31,208 nt of DNA from an uncultured Eubacteriales bacterium (GCA_900542395.1 UQNM01000026.1:1-31208), one strand, 5' to 3'. Shown: positions 14,993 through 23,927, numbered from the stretch's first letter. Numbers and translations: made by a program. Notes: generated by a model from the letters alone, not told the origin.

Positions 14993-15481
14993 ATGCCAAA
15001 GGTTGCGCTGATTATGGGTTCAAAGAGCGATTGGCCGTCCCTCAGGGGCTGTGTCGATGTGCTCAAGGGGTTTGAAATTGAGGTTGAGGTGCACGTAGCC
15101 AGCGCACACAGAACGCCCGAGACCGTTGCGGCCTTCGCGGCGAACGCGCGCGAAAACGGCTTTGAAGCGATCATTGCGGCGGCCGGCAAGGCGGCGCATC
15201 TGGCGGGTGTGATTGCAGGCCACACGACGCTGCCGGTGATCGGGATTCCGGTCAAATCCTCGTTTATGGACGGGCTAGATTCCCTGCTCTCCACCGTGCA
15301 GATGCCCACGGGCATCCCGGTGGCGACGGTGGCCGTCGGCGGCGGCGACAACGCGGCGTATCTGGCGGCGCAGATGCTCTCCATCAAATACCCGATTCTC
15401 GCCGAAAAGCTGCTGGCGCATCGCGAGCGGATGGCGGCGGCGATCGAGGCGGACGACAAACAGATTCAGGAAGAACTGTAA
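14993..15481 (+). CDS. purE: N5-carboxyaminoimidazole ribonucleotide mutase (PurE class I)
   Basis: 162 residues from ATG 14993, nine bases after GGAGG; the frame is open further upstream but that part crosses the promoter. Signatures: LIMGSKSDWPSL, VASAHRTPE with H39, and AAAGKAAHLAGVIAG with H69. It converts N5-CAIR to CAIR in purine synthesis and would need PurK for its substrate; neither purK nor purC is in the window. First gene of the purine operon. Confidence 0.96.
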   Translation: MPKVALIMGSKSDWPSLRGCVDVLKGFEIEVEVHVASAHRTPETVAAFAANARENGFEAIIAAAGKAAHLAGVIAGHTTLPVIGIPVKSSFMDGLDSLLSTVQMPTGIPVATVAVGGGDNAAYLAAQMLSIKYPILAEKLLAHRERMAAAIEADDKQIQEEL

Positions 15482-15493
15482 AGCGGAGGCAGC

Positions 15494-16924
15494 ATGACGG
15501 ATATTAAGGAACGCGGAGATCAGATGGAGGAGGCCTGCGGCGTATTCGGCATTTACGCGCAGGACGAATCCATCAACGTGGCGGAGGCTGCGTATTACGG
15601 TCTGTTTGCTTTGCAGCACCGCGGGCAGGAAAGCGCTGGTATCGCGGTGGCGGACGGCAAGGGAATCAAGCATTACCGCAACCTCGGGCTTGTGCCGGAG
15701 GTGTTTGACGAGGAAATTCTGCACGGGCTGACGGGGCGCATCTCCATCGGCCACGTGCGCTATTCGACCTTCGGCAGCAAGGATGTAATCAACTCGCAGC
15801 CGCTGGTGGCGCGGTGCAAGATCGGCATGCTGGCGCTGGCGCACAACGGCAATCTGGTCAACGCGGATGCGCTCCGGGCGCAGATGGAGGACGACGGCGC
15901 GTTCTTCCAGACGTCGGTGGATACCGAGGTCATCCTGAGCCTGATTGCGCGGGAAAGCAGCAAGGGGCTGATCGAGGCCGTCCGCGCCATGATGGAGAAG
16001 GTGCGCGGCAGCTACGCGCTGGTGCTGCTGGCCAAGGACAAGCTCATCGGGATTCGCGATCCGTATGGCATTCGCCCGCTCTGTCTGGGGCGGGTCGGCA
16101 ACAGCTTTGTGCTGGCGAGCGAGAGCTGCGCGCTCGACGCGGTGGGCGCGGAGTTTATCCGCGACGTTCAGCCGGGCGAAATCGTCGTGATCGACGCGGA
16201 GGGGATTCACTCCATGCACGTCAAAACGCCGATGCGCAGCCGCCTGTGCCTGTTTGAATTTGTCTACTTCGCCAGACCGGATTCGGTCATCGACGGCATC
16301 AACGTCTATCAATCCCGCGTGGAGGCGGGCAAGCGGCTGGCCATCGACGACGACGTGGAGGCGGATATGGTCATCGGCGTGCCGGACAGCGCGCTGGCGG
16401 CGGCGATGGGCTACGCCCAGCAGAGCGGGATTCCCTACGGCGACGGGCTGGCCAAAAACCGCTACGTCGGCCGCACATTCATCCAGCCGGAGCAGGGCAT
16501 GCGCGAATTGGGCGTGCGCACCAAGCTCAACGCGCTGACCCGCAACGTTCGCGGCAAGCGGTTGATTCTGGTGGATGATTCCATCGTCCGCGGCACGACG
16601 AGCCGCAAGATCGTCGAGATGCTGCGCACGGCGGGCGCGAAGGAAGTGCACATGCGCATTTCTTCGCCCTCGGTGCTGAACCCCTGCTATTTCGGCATTG
16701 ATACGGCGACGAGCGAGGAATTGATCGGCCACAGCCGCAGCGTTGAGGAAATCTGCCGCTTCATCGGGGCGGACAGCCTCAAGTTCCTTTCCCTGCCCGA
16801 TCTGCTCAAGACGGTGGCCGGTTCGGGCTGCCAATTCTGCACGGGCTGCTTTGACGGCGATTACCCCATCGACCCGGAAACGGGCGAGATGCACGGGATG
16901 GAGGAAGAACATGATTACGTATAA
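15494..16924 (+). CDS. purF: Amidophosphoribosyltransferase
   Basis: 476 residues. The catalytic cysteine C15 follows a 14-residue pro-peptide (MTDIKERGDQMEEA), as in B. subtilis-type PurF, which is self-cleaved. GGAGG precedes ATG 15494; an inner ATG at 15524 would leave a four-residue pro-peptide. C252, C398, C449 and C452 match the four ligands of the 4Fe-4S cluster, suggesting an oxygen-sensitive enzyme. The PRPP loop is LVDDSIVRGTTS (about 359-370). It makes phosphoribosylamine from PRPP and glutamine, the committed purine step. It overlaps purM by 14 bases. Confidence 0.97.
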   Translation: MTDIKERGDQMEEACGVFGIYAQDESINVAEAAYYGLFALQHRGQESAGIAVADGKGIKHYRNLGLVPEVFDEEILHGLTGRISIGHVRYSTFGSKDVINSQPLVARCKIGMLALAHNGNLVNADALRAQMEDDGAFFQTSVDTEVILSLIARESSKGLIEAVRAMMEKVRGSYALVLLAKDKLIGIRDPYGIRPLCLGRVGNSFVLASESCALDAVGAEFIRDVQPGEIVVIDAEGIHSMHVKTPMRSRLCLFEFVYFARPDSVIDGINVYQSRVEAGKRLAIDDDVEADMVIGVPDSALAAAMGYAQQSGIPYGDGLAKNRYVGRTFIQPEQGMRELGVRTKLNALTRNVRGKRLILVDDSIVRGTTSRKIVEMLRTAGAKEVHMRISSPSVLNPCYFGIDTATSEELIGHSRSVEEICRFIGADSLKFLSLPDLLKTVAGSGCQFCTGCFDGDYPIDPETGEMHGMEEEHDYV

Positions 16925-17945
16925 GGACGCGGGTGTGGACGTTGAGCGCGGCTACGAGGCCGTGCGCAGGATGAAGCAGCACGTCGCCGCCACGTTTGAC
17001 GAGAACGTGCTGGGCGGCCTCGGCTCGTTCGGCGGGTTTTATTCCATCGAAAACGAGAACGTTGAAAAGCCGGTGCTCGTCGCGGGCACGGACGGCGTGG
17101 GCACCAAGCTCAAGCTGGCGTTTTTGATGGATAAGCACGACACGGTGGGCATCGACTGCGTGGCGATGTGCGTCAACGATGTGGTGTGTCAGGGCGCGAA
17201 GCCGCTGATTTTCCTTGACTACATCGCGACGGGCTACCTCGATCCGGTCAAGGTGGAGCAGATTGTCGCGGGCGTGGCGGACGGCTGCCGACAGGCGGGC
17301 TGCGCGCTGATCGGCGGCGAGACGGCTGAAATGCCGGATTTCTACCCCGAGGGCGAATACGATCTGGCGGGCTTCACCGTCGGTCTCGTCGGGCGGGAGA
17401 AATCCATTTCCGGCGAGCGCGTGGCGGAGGGCGACGTGCTGGTGGGCATGGCCTCCTCCGGCGTGCACTCCAACGGCTATTCTCTGGTGCGCAAGCTGGT
17501 GCTGACCGCGGATCGCGACCTGAACGCGCCGGTGGAAGCCTTCGGCGGAAAGAGCTGGGGCGAAACCCTGCTCACGCCGACGAAGATCTACGTCAAGCCC
17601 GCGCTGGCGGCCTGCAAGGCCTGTGACGTGCACGGCATTGCGCACATCACCGGCGGCGGCTTCATCGAAAACATTCCGCGCATCCTGCCCGACGGCCTGA
17701 GCGCGCAGATCGAGCGCGGCACGTGGCCGGTGCTGCCGGTGTTCACGGAGCTGGTGAAGCTCGGCGGGCTGGGCGACCGGCAGGCCTATAACACCTTCAA
17801 CATGGGCGTGGGCATGGTGTTCGCGGTGAAGGCGGAGGAGGCCGACAGGCTGATCGCGACGCTGGAGGCGCAGGGCGAAAAGGCCTACCGCATCGGCTGC
17901 GTGGCGAAGACGGGCGAGGACGGCGAAAGGCTGGTTCTGCTGTGA
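16911..17945 (+). CDS. purM: Phosphoribosylformylglycinamidine cyclo-ligase
   Basis: 344 residues from ATG 16911, inside the last 14 bases of purF. Signatures: VAGTDGVGTKLKLAF (57-71), MCVNDVVCQGAKPLIFLDY, GGETAEMPDFYPEGEYD and GMASSGVHSNGYSLVRK. It makes AIR from FGAM using ATP. The overlap indicates translational coupling. The stop overlaps the GTG start of purN. Confidence 0.97.
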   Translation: MITYKDAGVDVERGYEAVRRMKQHVAATFDENVLGGLGSFGGFYSIENENVEKPVLVAGTDGVGTKLKLAFLMDKHDTVGIDCVAMCVNDVVCQGAKPLIFLDYIATGYLDPVKVEQIVAGVADGCRQAGCALIGGETAEMPDFYPEGEYDLAGFTVGLVGREKSISGERVAEGDVLVGMASSGVHSNGYSLVRKLVLTADRDLNAPVEAFGGKSWGETLLTPTKIYVKPALAACKACDVHGIAHITGGGFIENIPRILPDGLSAQIERGTWPVLPVFTELVKLGGLGDRQAYNTFNMGVGMVFAVKAEEADRLIATLEAQGEKAYRIGCVAKTGEDGERLVLL

Positions 17946-18562
17946 GCAAGAGAATCGCGGTGCTCTGCTCCGGCGGCGGCACGAATTTGCAGGCGCTCAT
18001 CGACGCGGTGGAGGCGGGCAGCATCGACGGGGAGATCGTGCTGGTGCTCGCCAACGCCTCCAAGGCGTTCGCCCTTGAGCGCGCGCACAGGCACGGCATC
18101 CCGGCGGAGTTTATCAGCAAGAAGCAGGCCGGGAGCGACGAGGCCTTCAACGACGTCATCCTCCAAAGGCTGCGCGCGGCGAACGCCGATCTCGTCGTGC
18201 TGGCGGGCTATCTGCCCATCGTGGGGCGGCAGATCGTGCGGGCGTTTGAGCACCGGATCATCAACATCCACCCGGCGCTGATTCCGGCGTTCTGCGGGCC
18301 GGGGATGTACGGCCATCACGTTCACGAGGCGGTTTTGGCCTACGGCGCGAAGATTTCCGGCGCGACGACGCACTTTGTCGATGAGCAGGTCGATCATGGC
18401 GGCGTGATTATGCAAAAGAGCGTCCCCGTGCTGGAGGGCGACACCCCGGAGACGCTGGCCGCGCGCGTGCTCGCCGTCGAGCACGAGATTCTGCCGGAAA
18501 GCGTAAGACTTTTCTGCGCGGAAAAACTGGGGGTAGATGGAAGACAGGTACATGTGCTATAA
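17942..18562 (+). CDS. purN: Phosphoribosylglycinamide formyltransferase
   Basis: 206 residues with a GTG start overlapping the purM stop (GTGA). Catalytic residues match E. coli PurN: N108 and H110 in INIHPALIPAF, and D151 in VDEQVDHGGVI. CSGGGTNLQAL binds the substrate phosphate. It transfers a formyl group from 10-formyl-THF to GAR. The last codons overlap a TATAAT hexamer at 18558-18563. Confidence 0.96.
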   Translation: MSKRIAVLCSGGGTNLQALIDAVEAGSIDGEIVLVLANASKAFALERAHRHGIPAEFISKKQAGSDEAFNDVILQRLRAANADLVVLAGYLPIVGRQIVRAFEHRIINIHPALIPAFCGPGMYGHHVHEAVLAYGAKISGATTHFVDEQVDHGGVIMQKSVPVLEGDTPETLAARVLAVEHEILPESVRLFCAEKLGVDGRQVHVL

Positions 18563-18578
18563 TAAAGTGTTCATGTAC
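18548..18578 (+). promoter_or_regulatory. Extended -10 promoter inside an inverted repeat, before the GNAT gene
   Basis: TGCTATAAT (TATAAT at 18558-18563) overlaps the purN stop and forms an extended -10 element; the -35 position is poor. It is framed by a perfect 7-bp inverted repeat, GTACATG (18548-18554) and CATGTAC (18572-18578). The repeat may be an operator covering the -10 and start site, or a weak RNA stem. No T run follows, so it is not a terminator. Confidence 0.45.
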
Positions 18579-18640
18579 GCAAATTCGTCGGGCGGGTTTA
18601 TTCCGCGCCGACCGCTTTGATGAAGGGTGTCTTCCTAACT

Positions 18641-19456
18641 ATGAGAATTTATCAGCCCGTGCGCGGCGTTGGCGGCGCTTTGCGGGAAAACAGCTTTGTG
18701 ATGATCGACGACGCGGGCGTGGAAATCGGGCAAGGCGGCCTGGAATACCGCGTGATTAAGAAAATGTTGCCGGACAGGCCGCTGGATATCGAGATGACGA
18801 TGAACGCGCATCCGGTGGCCAGCGACACGCTCTTCGGCGCGCTGAGCGCCAGAGCCGAGCGCATCAAGGACGAAGAGGGCGGTCTGCCCGCGCGGCTGTA
18901 TACCCGCTGCGCGATTGACGACGCGGAGCGCCACGAGTATTTTACCCGGATGGGGTTTGACGATTTCGACGGTGTGGAGCTGTTTGTGCTGAACGTGCCG
19001 CAGGATCTTTCCCTGCGCAGGCGCAATTACAGCCCGGTGGGCACGAAATCCATCGACGTGGATTTGCGCACCCGCACCCGGCGCGAGGAATTTCTGCTGG
19101 GGCTGAAGGAGTTCGGCTGCGTGGAGCACGCCAGCGAATGGCTGGAGGAGCGCATGCGCGGGCCGGTCTTCATGGCGAAGGCGATGTATTTCGGCAGCGA
19201 CTACGTGGGCAGCATGCTGGTCACGGGGACGCAGGCCGAGGCCGTGCTGGAGATGATCTGCGTGGAGCAGAAGTGGCGCGGCCGCGGCGTGGCCAGCGCG
19301 CTGGTGGACGAGGCGCTGGTGCAGCTGAGCAAGCAGCAGGTGCCGCACATCGTCGCCCGCGCCGTCCGCCGCAACGCCAGCGCGATGAAGTTTTTTAAGC
19401 GCAGCGGCTTTGACTGGGTGCGCACCGAGGAGTATCTTTTGGGCAGAGACATGTGA
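18641..19456 (+). CDS. GNAT-family N-acetyltransferase
   Basis: 271 residues from ATG 18641; an ATG at 18620 in the same frame lacks a binding site, while AAGGGTG lies upstream of 18641. The C-terminal GNAT domain (about 140-271) has the acetyl-CoA loop QKWRGRGVASAL (210-221), followed by VRRNASAMKFFKRSGF, typical of this fold. The N-terminal half contains a second, weaker GNAT-like end (EYFTRMGFDDFDGVELFVL, about 100-118), so a tandem GNAT is possible. The substrate is unknown. It lies between purN and purH without being a purine-pathway enzyme. Confidence 0.8.
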   Translation: MRIYQPVRGVGGALRENSFVMIDDAGVEIGQGGLEYRVIKKMLPDRPLDIEMTMNAHPVASDTLFGALSARAERIKDEEGGLPARLYTRCAIDDAERHEYFTRMGFDDFDGVELFVLNVPQDLSLRRRNYSPVGTKSIDVDLRTRTRREEFLLGLKEFGCVEHASEWLEERMRGPVFMAKAMYFGSDYVGSMLVTGTQAEAVLEMICVEQKWRGRGVASALVDEALVQLSKQQVPHIVARAVRRNASAMKFFKRSGFDWVRTEEYLLGRDM

Positions 19457-19473
19457 GGAGAGGAGAACGCATC

Positions 19474-21024
19474 ATGGTAAAGCGTGCGATTTTGAGCGTA
19501 TCGGATAAAACGGGCATTGTCGAGCTGGCTCGCCGTCTGGCGGCTCAGGGCGTGACCCTGCTGTCTACCGGCGGAACGATGAAGGCGATTGAAGAGGCCG
19601 GGATTCCCGTGACCGGCGTGAGCGACGTCACCGGCTTCCCGGAGTGCCTCGACGGGCGCGTGAAGACGCTGCACCCGGCGATTCACGCGGGGCTGCTCGC
19701 CGTGCGCGATAACCCCGAGCACATGAAGCAGCTTGAGCAGCTCGGCGTGGAGCCGATCGACATGGTGGTTATCAACCTGTATCCCTTCCGCGCGACCATC
19801 GAAAAGCCCGGCGTGACCTTCGACGAGGCGATTGAAAACATCGACATCGGCGGGCCGACCATGCTCCGCGCGGCGGCCAAAAACGCGCAGGATGTGGTGG
19901 TTGTCATCGACCCGGCGGATTACGAGCTCGTGCTCAATGAGCTGGAGGCGACGGGCGACGTTTCGCTCAAAACCAAGCGCTATCTGCAATACAAGGTCTT
20001 CGAGCACACCGCGCAGTATGACTGCATGATTCAGCAGTACCTGCGCGGCCAGCTGGAGGATGCGCCGGCGTTCCCGCAGAACCTGACCGTCACCTTTGAA
20101 AAGGTGCAGGAGATGCGCTACGGCGAGAACCCGCACCAGAAGGCGGCGTTCTACCGCGATCTGGGCGACGTGGCGGGCACGCTCCCGGCGGCGAAGCAGC
20201 TTCACGGCAAGGAGCTCTCCTACAACAACATCAACGACACGAACGGCGCGCTCGAGCTCCTGCGCGAGTTTGACACGACGGCGGTGATCGCGGTCAAGCA
20301 CGGCAACCCGTGCGGCGTGGGCGTGGCGGACGCGGTCAGCGAGGCGTACAGGCTGGCGTATGAGGCCGACCCGGTCAGCGTCTTCGGCGGCATTGTCGTC
20401 ACCAACGGCACGGTGGACGCGGCGACGGCCGAGCAGATGAGCAAGATCTTCCTTGAGATCATCGTCGCGCCGAAGTTCACCGACGAGGCGCTGGCGATTT
20501 TGACCAGGAAGAAGAACCTGCGCCTGCTGGAGCTGGATACGACGATCCGCGCCTACCCCAAGGGCGAGCGCGTGATGCGCAAGGTGGCGGGCGGTCTGCT
20601 GGTGCAGGAGATCGACGACAAGCTGCTGCCGGAGGACGGCGAACTGAAGGTCGTCACCAAGGCGCAGCCGACGGCCAAGCAGATGGAGGATTTGATGCTG
20701 GCGTGGAAGATCGTCAAGCACGCCAAATCCAACGGCATTGCGATTGCGAAGGATCACCAGAGCCTGGGCATCGGGCCGGGGCAGGTCAACCGCATCTGGA
20801 GCACGCAGATGGCCATCGAGCGCAGCGGCGACAAGGTGCGCGGCGCGGCGCTGGCGAGCGACGCCTTCTTCCCGTTTGACGACTGCGTGAAGGCCTGCGC
20901 GGAGGCGGGAATCAGCTGCATCATCCAGCCGGGCGGAAGCGTCCGCGATCAGGATTCCATCGACGCCTGCGACCGGTACGGCATCGCGATGGTCTTCACG
21001 GGCATGCGGCATTTCAAGCACTAA
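19474..21024 (+). CDS. purH: Bifunctional AICAR transformylase / IMP cyclohydrolase
   Basis: 516 residues from ATG 19474 (GAGGAGAGGA upstream). The N-terminal MGS-like cyclohydrolase domain shows LSVSDKTGIVELAR, STGGTMKAIEEAGIPV and GRVKTLHPAIHAGLLAVR. The transformylase domain shows RYGENPHQKAAFY, VKHGNPCGVGVAD, KSNGIAIAKDHQSLGIGPGQ and the ending PGGSVRDQDSIDACDRYGIA. It carries out the last two steps to IMP. It follows the GNAT gene by 17 bases and is followed by a terminator-like hairpin. Confidence 0.97.
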   Translation: MVKRAILSVSDKTGIVELARRLAAQGVTLLSTGGTMKAIEEAGIPVTGVSDVTGFPECLDGRVKTLHPAIHAGLLAVRDNPEHMKQLEQLGVEPIDMVVINLYPFRATIEKPGVTFDEAIENIDIGGPTMLRAAAKNAQDVVVVIDPADYELVLNELEATGDVSLKTKRYLQYKVFEHTAQYDCMIQQYLRGQLEDAPAFPQNLTVTFEKVQEMRYGENPHQKAAFYRDLGDVAGTLPAAKQLHGKELSYNNINDTNGALELLREFDTTAVIAVKHGNPCGVGVADAVSEAYRLAYEADPVSVFGGIVVTNGTVDAATAEQMSKIFLEIIVAPKFTDEALAILTRKKNLRLLELDTTIRAYPKGERVMRKVAGGLLVQEIDDKLLPEDGELKVVTKAQPTAKQMEDLMLAWKIVKHAKSNGIAIAKDHQSLGIGPGQVNRIWSTQMAIERSGDKVRGAALASDAFFPFDDCVKACAEAGISCIIQPGGSVRDQDSIDACDRYGIAMVFTGMRHFKH

Positions 21025-21031
21025 TCATCAT

Positions 21032-21079
21032 CAGCGTCCCTTCGGGTCGCCCCGAGCGGGCGGGAGGGACGCTGTTTTT
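21032..21079 (+). terminator. Terminator or attenuator between purH and purD
   Basis: CAGCGTCCCT (21032-21041) pairs perfectly with AGGGACGCTG (21065-21074), ten pairs, followed by five T (21075-21079). The loop can fold a small inner hairpin. No promoter was seen between it and purD, whose ATG is 19 bases further on, so read-through must supply purD. Confidence 0.8.
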
Positions 21080-21097
21080 GCGTTGAGGAGGATGTTT

Positions 21098-22372
21098 ATG
21101 AAGGTATTGGTGATTGGCGGCGGCGGACGCGAGCACGCCGTATGCAAAAAGCTGAGCGAATCGAAGGACGTGACGGAGATCCTCTGCGCGCCGGGCAACG
21201 CGGGCATTGCGCAGGTCGCGCGGTGCATCCCCGAGGTCAAGGCGACGGATATCGAGGGCATCGTCGCGCTGGCGCAGCGGGAAAAGGTCGATTTTGTCTG
21301 CGTCACGCCGGATGATCCGCTGGCGCTGGGCTGCGTGGACAAGCTGGAGGCGGCGGGGATTCCGGCGTTTGGGCCGACGGCTTACGCGGCACAGATGGAG
21401 GCGAGCAAGATCTTTTCCAAAAACCTGATGCGCAAATACGGAATCCCCACGGCGAAGAGCGAAACCTTCACCGAGATGGACAAGGCGCTGGCGTATCTGG
21501 ACACGCAGGGCGCGCCGATTGTCGTCAAGGCGGACGGGCTGGCGCTGGGCAAGGGCGTGGTCGTCGCGGCGACGGTCGAGGAGGCGAAGCAGGCCGTTGT
21601 GGAGATGATGCAGGGCGGCAAATTCGGCCAGAGCGGCGCGCGGGTGCTCATCGAGGAATGTATGGTTGGGCGCGAGGTGACGGTGCTCTGCTTCTGCGAC
21701 GGCAAGACGATTGTGCCGATGAAGGCGAGTCAGGATCACAAGCGCGCGCTGGACGGCGACAAGGGGCCGAACACCGGCGGCATGGGCGCGTTTGCCCCCA
21801 GCCCGCTCTACACCGATGAGATCGCGGAGCGGACGGAGCGCGAGATTCTGCTGCCGACGCTCCACGCGATGAACGCGGAGGGCTTCACGTTCAAGGGCGT
21901 GCTCTACGTCGGGCTGATGCTGACGGCGGAGGGGCCGAAGGTGGTGGAATACAACGCGCGCTTCGGCGACCCGGAGACGCAGGCCGTTCTGCCGCTGCTG
22001 GAAAGCGACCTGTTTGCCATCATGCGCGCCGTGCGCGAACAGCGGCTGGCGGAGACGGAGATCCGCTGGCGGGGCGGCGCGGCGGCCTGCATCGTGCTGG
22101 CCAGCGGCGGCTATCCCGGAAAATACGAGAGCGGCAAGGCGATCACCGGTCTGGCGGACGCGGAGGCGGCGGGCGCGACGGTGTACCACGCGGGCACGAA
22201 GCGGACGGACGCGGGCTATGTGACGGCGGGCGGCCGCGTGCTGGGCGTGACGGCGCTGGGCGATACGCTGGCGGAGGCGATCCGCCGGGCATATGCCGCG
22301 GCGGAGAAGATTCATTTCGAGGGCGCGCATATGCGCCGCGATATCGGCATCAGGGACACGGAAAGGGCATAA
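21098..22372 (+). CDS. purD: Phosphoribosylamine-glycine ligase
   Basis: 424 residues from ATG 21098, six bases after GAGGAGG; in-frame starts at 21083 and 21092 are too close to the binding site. The N-terminal LVIGGGGREHAVCKKL and the ATP-grasp core (APIVVKADGLALGKGVVV, SQDHKRALDGDKGPNTGGMG, EYNARFGDPETQAVLPLL) are typical of GARS. It joins glycine to phosphoribosylamine with ATP. The last coding bases are part of a small tandem repeat. Confidence 0.97.
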   Translation: MKVLVIGGGGREHAVCKKLSESKDVTEILCAPGNAGIAQVARCIPEVKATDIEGIVALAQREKVDFVCVTPDDPLALGCVDKLEAAGIPAFGPTAYAAQMEASKIFSKNLMRKYGIPTAKSETFTEMDKALAYLDTQGAPIVVKADGLALGKGVVVAATVEEAKQAVVEMMQGGKFGQSGARVLIEECMVGREVTVLCFCDGKTIVPMKASQDHKRALDGDKGPNTGGMGAFAPSPLYTDEIAERTEREILLPTLHAMNAEGFTFKGVLYVGLMLTAEGPKVVEYNARFGDPETQAVLPLLESDLFAIMRAVREQRLAETEIRWRGGAAACIVLASGGYPGKYESGKAITGLADAEAAGATVYHAGTKRTDAGYVTAGGRVLGVTALGDTLAEAIRRAYAAAEKIHFEGAHMRRDIGIRDTERA

Positions 22373-22396
22373 AATCGGACGTAAAAGGGCATAAAA
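22362..22396 (+). repeat. 13-bp direct repeat across the purD stop
   Basis: AAAGGGCATAAAA occurs at 22362-22374 and again at 22384-22396, a 22-base period. The first copy contains the purD stop codon. It looks like a small slipped duplication; no function is evident. Confidence 0.6.
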
Positions 22397-22455
22397 ACGC
22401 GGCGTTCCGGTCAGCATAAGCGGTAAGAAAGCGGCTGAGCCGGAGGTGAAGACCC

Positions 22456-23190
22456 TTGAATATCGCCATCGTGGGCAACGGCAGGATGGGACGGACGCTG
22501 GACGCGGTCTGCGCGCGGCGGGACGATGTGCGGGTGATCGGCCATGTCGGCCGCGGCGGCTGTGAAAGCCTTGACGCGCTTAATGGGCTGGATGCGGCGC
22601 TGGATTTTTCGGCGCCGGAGAACCTGCCCATGCTGCTTTCCGGCGCGGTGCGGCGGCGGATTCCGCTGGTCATCGGCACGACGGGGATGAGCGGCGCGCA
22701 GGGCGAGGCCATCCGCGCGGCGAGCCGACGGATACCGATTGTGTGGTCGGAAAATTTTTCCGTCGGCGTGACGGTGCTCGCCCGGCTGGCGCGGCTTGCG
22801 GCGCAGGCGCTCGGCCGTGAATTTGACATGGAGATCGTGGAGACGCACCACAACCAAAAGGCGGACGCGCCCAGCGGCACGGCGAAGCTGATTCTGCGGC
22901 AGATCGACCCGGAGGGGCTGTATGCGCCCGTTTACGGGCGGTCTGGGCGGATCGGCGCGCGCGGCCGGGAAATCGGCGTGCACGCGGTGCGCGGGGGCAC
23001 GGCGGCGGGCGAGCACAGCCTGCGCTTTTTCGGGCGGATGGAGGAGCTTGAACTCCGCCACCGCGCGGACAGCCGGGAAATCTTCGCCCAAGGCGCGCTG
23101 CGGGCGGCGGCGTTCGCGCGGAAGGCGGAACCGGGGCTGTATGACATGGAGGACGTTTTATTCGGGGGAGACGGATGGACGAGATCGTGA
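22456..23190 (+). CDS. dapB: 4-hydroxy-tetrahydrodipicolinate reductase
   Basis: 244 residues, TTG start at 22456 after GGAGGTGA; no upstream ATG gives the nucleotide-binding start MNIAIVGNGRMG. The Rossmann loop GNGRMG is at 7-12, and the substrate motif ETHHNQKADAPSGTA runs from 129, with H131, H132 and K135 at the active site. VIGTTG and GVHAVRGGTAAGEH are also present. It reduces HTPA to tetrahydrodipicolinate for lysine and cell-wall diaminopimelate. It overlaps dapH by 16 bases. No lysine riboswitch was seen in the 83-base gap upstream. Confidence 0.95.
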   Translation: MNIAIVGNGRMGRTLDAVCARRDDVRVIGHVGRGGCESLDALNGLDAALDFSAPENLPMLLSGAVRRRIPLVIGTTGMSGAQGEAIRAASRRIPIVWSENFSVGVTVLARLARLAAQALGREFDMEIVETHHNQKADAPSGTAKLILRQIDPEGLYAPVYGRSGRIGARGREIGVHAVRGGTAAGEHSLRFFGRMEELELRHRADSREIFAQGALRAAAFARKAEPGLYDMEDVLFGGDGWTRS

Positions 23191-23861
23191 GGCTCATTCA
23201 AACGGCAGAGAAAAAAACGCCGGTCAAGGTCTATGTTCGGGCGAACCGGCCGCTGCACTTTGAAAACTGCCACGTGTTCACCGGCGCGGACATGATCGTG
23301 ATGGGGGATTACGGGGACATCGAGCCGGTTTTGGCGCGCAACGCGGACGCCATCGAGGACATGGTGATCGAGTGCGACCGGCGGAACAGCGCGCTGCCGC
23401 TGCTGGATGTGAAGCCCCTCCGCGCGCGCATCGAACCGGGCGCGATTCTCCGCGCGGGGGTGAGCGTCGGCGACGGCGCGGTGATTATGATGGGCGCGAT
23501 TCTCAACGTCGGCGCGGCTGTCGGCGAGGGGACGCTGATCGACATGGGCGCGGTGCTCGGCGGGCGCGCGTCCGTCGGAAAGAGGAGCCACATCGGCGCG
23601 GGCGCGGTGCTCGCGGGCGTTGTCGAGCCGCCCAGCGCAAAGCCGGTGACGGTCGGCGACGACGTGCTCATCGGCGCGAACGCGGTGGTGATCGAGGGCG
23701 TTCACGTTGGGAACGGCGCGGTCGTCGCGGCGGGCGCGGTGGTCACGCGGGACGTGCCGGAAAACGCGGTGGTCGCGGGGATTCCGGCGCGGATCATCAA
23801 GATGAAGGACGAAAAAACAAAAGGGAAGACGGCGCTGATCGACGCGCTGCGGGAATTGTAG
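23175..23861 (+). CDS. dapH: Tetrahydrodipicolinate N-acetyltransferase
   Basis: 228 residues closely resembling B. subtilis DapH. A small N-terminal domain (STPVKVYV-like segment TPVKVYV, then ECDRRNSALPLLDV) precedes a left-handed beta-helix of hexapeptide repeats (about 90-200) including GAILNVGAAVGEGTLIDMGA and LAGVVEPPSAKPV. The end DEKTKGKTALIDALREL is characteristic. It acetylates tetrahydrodipicolinate in the acetylase branch. The ATG lies inside dapB behind GGGGGAG. Confidence 0.95.
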   Translation: MDEIVRLIQTAEKKTPVKVYVRANRPLHFENCHVFTGADMIVMGDYGDIEPVLARNADAIEDMVIECDRRNSALPLLDVKPLRARIEPGAILRAGVSVGDGAVIMMGAILNVGAAVGEGTLIDMGAVLGGRASVGKRSHIGAGAVLAGVVEPPSAKPVTVGDDVLIGANAVVIEGVHVGNGAVVAAGAVVTRDVPENAVVAGIPARIIKMKDEKTKGKTALIDALREL

Positions 23862-23886
23862 AAGCGAAGAACCATCCATCACAGTG

Positions 23887-23906
23887 GCGGCTTTGAGCCG
23901 CTTTTT
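23887..23906 (+). terminator. Rho-independent terminator after dapH
   Basis: GCGGCT (23887-23892) and AGCCGC (23896-23901) form a 6-bp stem with a 3-base loop, followed by five T (23902-23906). It ends the purine/lysine block before the CotH genes. Confidence 0.85.
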
Positions 23907-23927
23907 CTGTTCAAATGAGATTATGTA

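Noticed and set aside
22373..22455. Lysine riboswitch before dapB
   Set aside because: Only 83 bases separate purD and dapB, too short for the large lysine aptamer, and no matching conserved segments were seen.
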